A DNA stretch of 64,000 nucleotides, taken from NCBI GenBank assembly GCA_018894105.1, contig CM032128.1:24285001-24349000 (forward strand), written 5' to 3'. Below the pieces are notes generated by a model. That model was not told where the DNA came from. It did not search any database and saw only the letters and a list, made by a program, of their open reading frames with translations. The stretch is from Jacaranda mimosifolia (Eukaryota > Streptophyta > Magnoliopsida > Lamiales > Bignoniaceae). Made by a program: the position numbers and the translations under genes. The first letter of the stretch is position 1, and every line of letters begins with the position of its first letter. Shown here one piece after another: positions 60,541-64,000 of this stretch.

Positions 60541-62607
60541 TCCACAAGATGCTCTACTAATGAGGAAGGAGTAACTGCATGTTGAGATATATTAAAGAAT
60601 CAATTTGTAAAGTGATGTTGCTTGGAATTGGAGCGAGATCCATTCGAAAAATAATAGATTGTTGGTTTATCTTCTTAGAAACGCGTGCAGAGAGATTCTC
60701 TTCTGGAGAGTTCTTCCACTCTGAGAAATTTGGCAAATGATTTCTTGTGTCCATTTCTCTTTAGAATTTGGTATTTATAGATTTTAGTCTTGACAGGCTC
60801 AGGCCCATTAGGGTTTTTCTGCCCACCCATTAAGGTTTTTCTGCCCTCTTGGTGGACTATAGTCTTGTCTTTTAGGCTTGCCCATTCACTTAATTAATTC
60901 ATTATAAGGTTAATTGGTCATATTTAGTCAAATTACCCAAACATTCTTAGGTCCATTTTTGGTCACATCATTAAGCCCTTTATTTTCGGTTGGAACTTAT
61001 TAATTTTTCATAAAAAATATAATGTGAGTTTAATTTATGAAATTTATCCAAATCATAAAAAATATAATGTAACTTTCATCCAAATCATGTTGCCCACAAA
61101 GTTTTCTCTTGGCCATAATCTCAACTTGTAAATGATATTTGAAATACCAGCCAATGAGTTGGGCGATTCATTTATATGAAATCAAACACTCATATCAAAT
61201 GTGAATGCTTTCACAATCAAGTTCTATCCAGATAAAGCGTATATCATTGTATGCAATAGTGGATTTGAAATAAAGATGACAATTCATTCGCATGACTCCT
61301 TGAGCGTACACTTTACTCTAATGAAGGGAATTAATTCCCTGAGTTGTATCAAAGTTGGAAGCTACACAGTCACGATGGCATTCAAGGGTTTGATTGATAA
61401 AATTGCAGCAGGTGTGGGTGCCTTTTTCATGCATCTTTTTTTCTTCTTTTTGTTTTTATTTTTTATTTTTGATTAATATGCTTTTTTCATTCTTCTTTCT
61501 TTTCTTTAATATATTTAGATATTTATTGTTTACTAATGCACATTCTAAGTTTAGTTTCTACAACTAAATTATTCACTTTTTTAAATTAAAAAAAAACTCT
61601 AATATATATAAAAAAGTTCATAGATACTATTCAATACTATTTTACAAATCAATAAAATTAAATTTTTATATATTTGCACAAATATCAGCTTTACATAATT
61701 AGTCCATGTACTAAAATAGATCATATGTCACAACTTGATTGGTATGAAATTTTTAATCTAAAAGAGTTGATTTGATTGGCCATAAAACTTCACTTTGATA
61801 CTTGATCGAATTTAATTTGTACACAAAATAAATTAATAATATTAATTAAAATTAACTATTCATTTATTAAAATTAGATTTAATAAGCTCTCAAATACAAA
61901 TAGAAAAATTAATGGGTCTAACTAGTATACTATTTTATATATGTCAATTTGTAATTGGCCCAAAAATTAATAGATGTTATAATGAATTTGGCCATTATTA
62001 ATATTAAATTAAACTTAACAGATAAAGAAAAAAATTAAATCGATAAAAATAGGAAAACAAACAAAGAAAAAAGTGAACATATGTCTGCTTCTCCCGCACC
62101 CGGTGCGGCATTGAGGAAGTTGCATTTAGGAAAGGTCTGTACCAATTTCTTAACCATAAGATAAGTTGTCTGAAAATTGTACAATGGAAATGAAATAAGG
62201 ACTGTGAGTTTACTTAGATAGGCGCCAGCTACTGGGGAATCAATTCCCTGACTTGTCCAGCCAAAAACATGTTGCTCACTAAAGTACAACTATGTATGTA
62301 GCCACTGTGAAATTAATCCATGAACTTTAATTTTTTTTGCATCCTTTTTGCCCATACTATTCAATAAATAATTTCATAACTAAGTGCACACATCTGTGTT
62401 ATTAGTCTACAGATTAACCCATCTTTAATGTGACAAAAATTTAACTATACAAGAATATGAGCAAGAAATTACTCAGATTTGGATTTAACAATCATTTCTC
62501 GTATTGCTAGAGGTGTGGTAGCCTTGAAGAATGAGTTTGGTTGATTTGTGTATTAATTTATGTAGTGTTGTATATTTTCTATAATTATGTGAACTTATTA
62601 ATATATT
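60541..62607. other. intergenic, no gene assigned
   Basis: A TATA-like CTATAAATACC on the minus strand near 60768-60778 and a short duplication of CCCATTA(G/A)GGTTTTTCTGCCC at 60807-60855 look like part of an LTR or promoter, but nothing else supports one. Short ORFs at 61201 (plus) and 62035 (minus) have no recognised domain. Confidence 0.4.
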
Positions 62608-62790
62608 GTAATGTGCAAGTGTGGACACTTTAAAATTATTTTCTATATTTATTTATGTAATGTGCAAGCGTGGACTTAAATATACATATATACATATATA
62701 TATTAATGTCCGAGTGTGGACATTCTGCATTATTTTCTATATTTATTGATGTAATGTGCAAGTGTGGTCATATTAATATATTTTGGGAGT
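62608..62790. repeat. Tandem repeat, period about 48 bp
   Basis: The word GTAATGTGCAAGTGTGGAC (with variants) starts near 62608, 62656, 62707 and 62751. The first and third units also share ATTATTTTCTATATTTATT. Units are 44-51 bp and diverged. Confidence 0.75.
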
Positions 62791-62960
62791 AAGGTTGATT
62801 TTGTGAATTACCAAAGTCTGCTCATTGGTTCCAAAGTGACATGCGGGATAATACATAAACATTAAGATAGTTTAAAATGACATTACATTAGTTCAAACTG
62901 AAAAAAGGCTAGTACAATCTAATCATTCAATACATCCTAATAGCAAATCCATTGTAAGCA

Positions 62961-63481
62961 TCAGAAGCTAATCTTACACAAACTTAATGCGAGAAAAACT
63001 ACCAATGTTATCAAGATACCACAAACGAGGCATGACAAACAACAATACAATCCTACTGCTATCGTTATATTATGGCGCGAATTTTCAACACTTGAAGGGG
63101 GTGAAGTAGTATTCATATGAGCTGAATGAAGACGATCGATTAACATTGACGAAGAAGGAATGATGCCGCTTTGCACTTGGGATGATGAGCCTTCTTTACC
63201 ATTGTAGTTATGGGATTGGGGTGCTTCCTAAATTTGAGATGAGATTGACCACCCATGAATGTCAATGGAGTATCTGCAAATCGGTCATTGTAGAGTATAA
63301 GGTAGAGGTGTGCATATCTATTTTGCCCTAATTGATCAGCTCATATGAACCAAAACTCAAGTTTCTTATCAACCAGACACTTGTAATAGTATCTCCCTGG
63401 ATTTTGTGCTTCAGGACTGGCTCGTAAGAACAACATGGTACCATTACCATAATAATATGGAATAGCATGTTCCTTCACCAT
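62961..63481 (-). pseudogene. Second GRF-like zinc-finger/hydrophobic-helix ORF
   Basis: From the ATG at 63481 the minus strand encodes PYYYGNGTMLFLRASPE, NPGRYYYKCL and EFWFI, a GRF-like finger close to that at 43807-44295, again with Tyr where the first Cys would be. A TGA follows EFWFI where the family usually has Trp. After at least one frame change, 63176-62961 encodes a Ser-rich stretch and a strongly hydrophobic end (GLYCCLSCLVCGILITLVVF), one probable membrane helix, then a stop. The architecture (finger, polar middle, C-terminal helix) equals the ORF inside the Harbinger-like element. Introns rather than mutations could explain the breaks. The function is unknown. Confidence 0.5.
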
Positions 63482-64000
63482 CTAATTCAATAAAATAGAC
63501 AAGTATCTTGATAAGCATACTAAATTTAAATACAACATAGTAGCATATGTAAATAAGCATTATGAATTCTCAAGATTGGGTTTTCTTTGCAACCTACTAG
63601 TTTTAAATTTTATCATTTTCTCAAAAAATGTATCAAATTTTAAATCAAATCAACTAAAATCATTTACGTGAAATAATTCGGACAACTTTATCATATTTAT
63701 CAAAATAGTATCCCATTTGAAATTCCACTGATATTTATGTAATATGCCATAAAAATAAAAATAAAATGAGAAGATGCAATTTTTGCAACTTTTTTGAGTA
63801 AATTTAAAATCTATAAATTAGTACACAAGAGAAGCACTACAAATTCACTAAAAAACCCACTTCATGCAAAAAATCAATCAACTAAATAATGCTAACAAGT
63901 CTCGAATTAAACAGGAAAAAACCCATCAAAAAAGTAAACCCACTAGTTTAGTAATTTTCAAATAGGAAGCCAACCACGTAAACTGAAGATGCCGATGAGT
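63482..64000. other. window end, no gene recognised
   Basis: AT-rich sequence upstream of the second GRF-like ORF. No exon, element end or repeat was recognised. It could hold its promoter or an upstream exon. Confidence 0.35.

Noticed and set aside
60768..60778. TATA-like motif as promoter of a new minus-strand gene
   Set aside because: No coding region with a recognisable domain follows; the LINE fragment downstream is 5'-truncated and decayed.

Overview
This is nuclear DNA of a flowering plant, most likely a eudicot. It is AT-rich, its genes have many short exons with GT-AG introns, it carries plant-only gene families, and it is crowded with plant transposons. No ribosomal RNA, convincing tRNA, CRISPR or prokaryotic feature was seen. 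Exons, splice sites and domains were assigned by eye from reading frames and conserved motifs, without database searches.

Layout. Positions 1-28,300 are the genic half. From left to right: (1) a nearly complete ISPE/CMK gene on the minus strand (plastid isoprenoid MEP pathway; its last exon lies off the left edge). (2) A 7.7 kb divergent intergenic block of transposons: an inverted-repeat MITE, a complete non-autonomous CACTA element with a 3-bp target duplication, a solo LTR, and a second MITE split by an unrelated solo LTR. (3) A 14-exon gene on the plus strand for a plastid-type tryptophan/tyrosine permease-family transporter. (4) Tail to tail with it, 85 bp away, an intronless-coding RING-H2 E3 ligase gene whose leader carries an exact 135-bp tandem duplication. 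(5) A two-coding-exon THO complex subunit 7 gene (mRNA export), minus strand, with a telo-box in its leader.

Positions 29,000-45,500 are bracketed by a perfect 16-bp inverted repeat and look like a very large, dead PIF/Harbinger element. It holds a DDE transposase pseudogene (first catalytic Asp replaced by Asn), a Myb/SANT-like partner ORF split by a MITE, and, on the opposite strand, a second Myb/SANT-like fragment and a small GRF-like zinc-finger protein with a C-terminal hydrophobic helix. A left-truncated CACTA element (TNP2 and Transposase_24 pseudogenes, with a right-end array of GC-rich hairpins) lies inside it.

Positions 45,500-64,000 are intergenic and repeat-rich: an (AAT)n/(ATT)n palindrome, further MITE copies, a decayed fragment of plastid atpA between two direct repeats, a MULE transposase pseudogene cut in two by a 6.8 kb Sirevirus-type Copia retrotransposon (5-bp target duplication GTTTC), an L1-type LINE reverse transcriptase fragment, and near the right edge a second GRF-like zinc-finger/hydrophobic-helix ORF.

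The three complete genes and the partial ISPE gene look functional. The rest is mostly a record of nested insertions. The least explained item is the small GRF-like/hydrophobic-helix ORF family, present twice.
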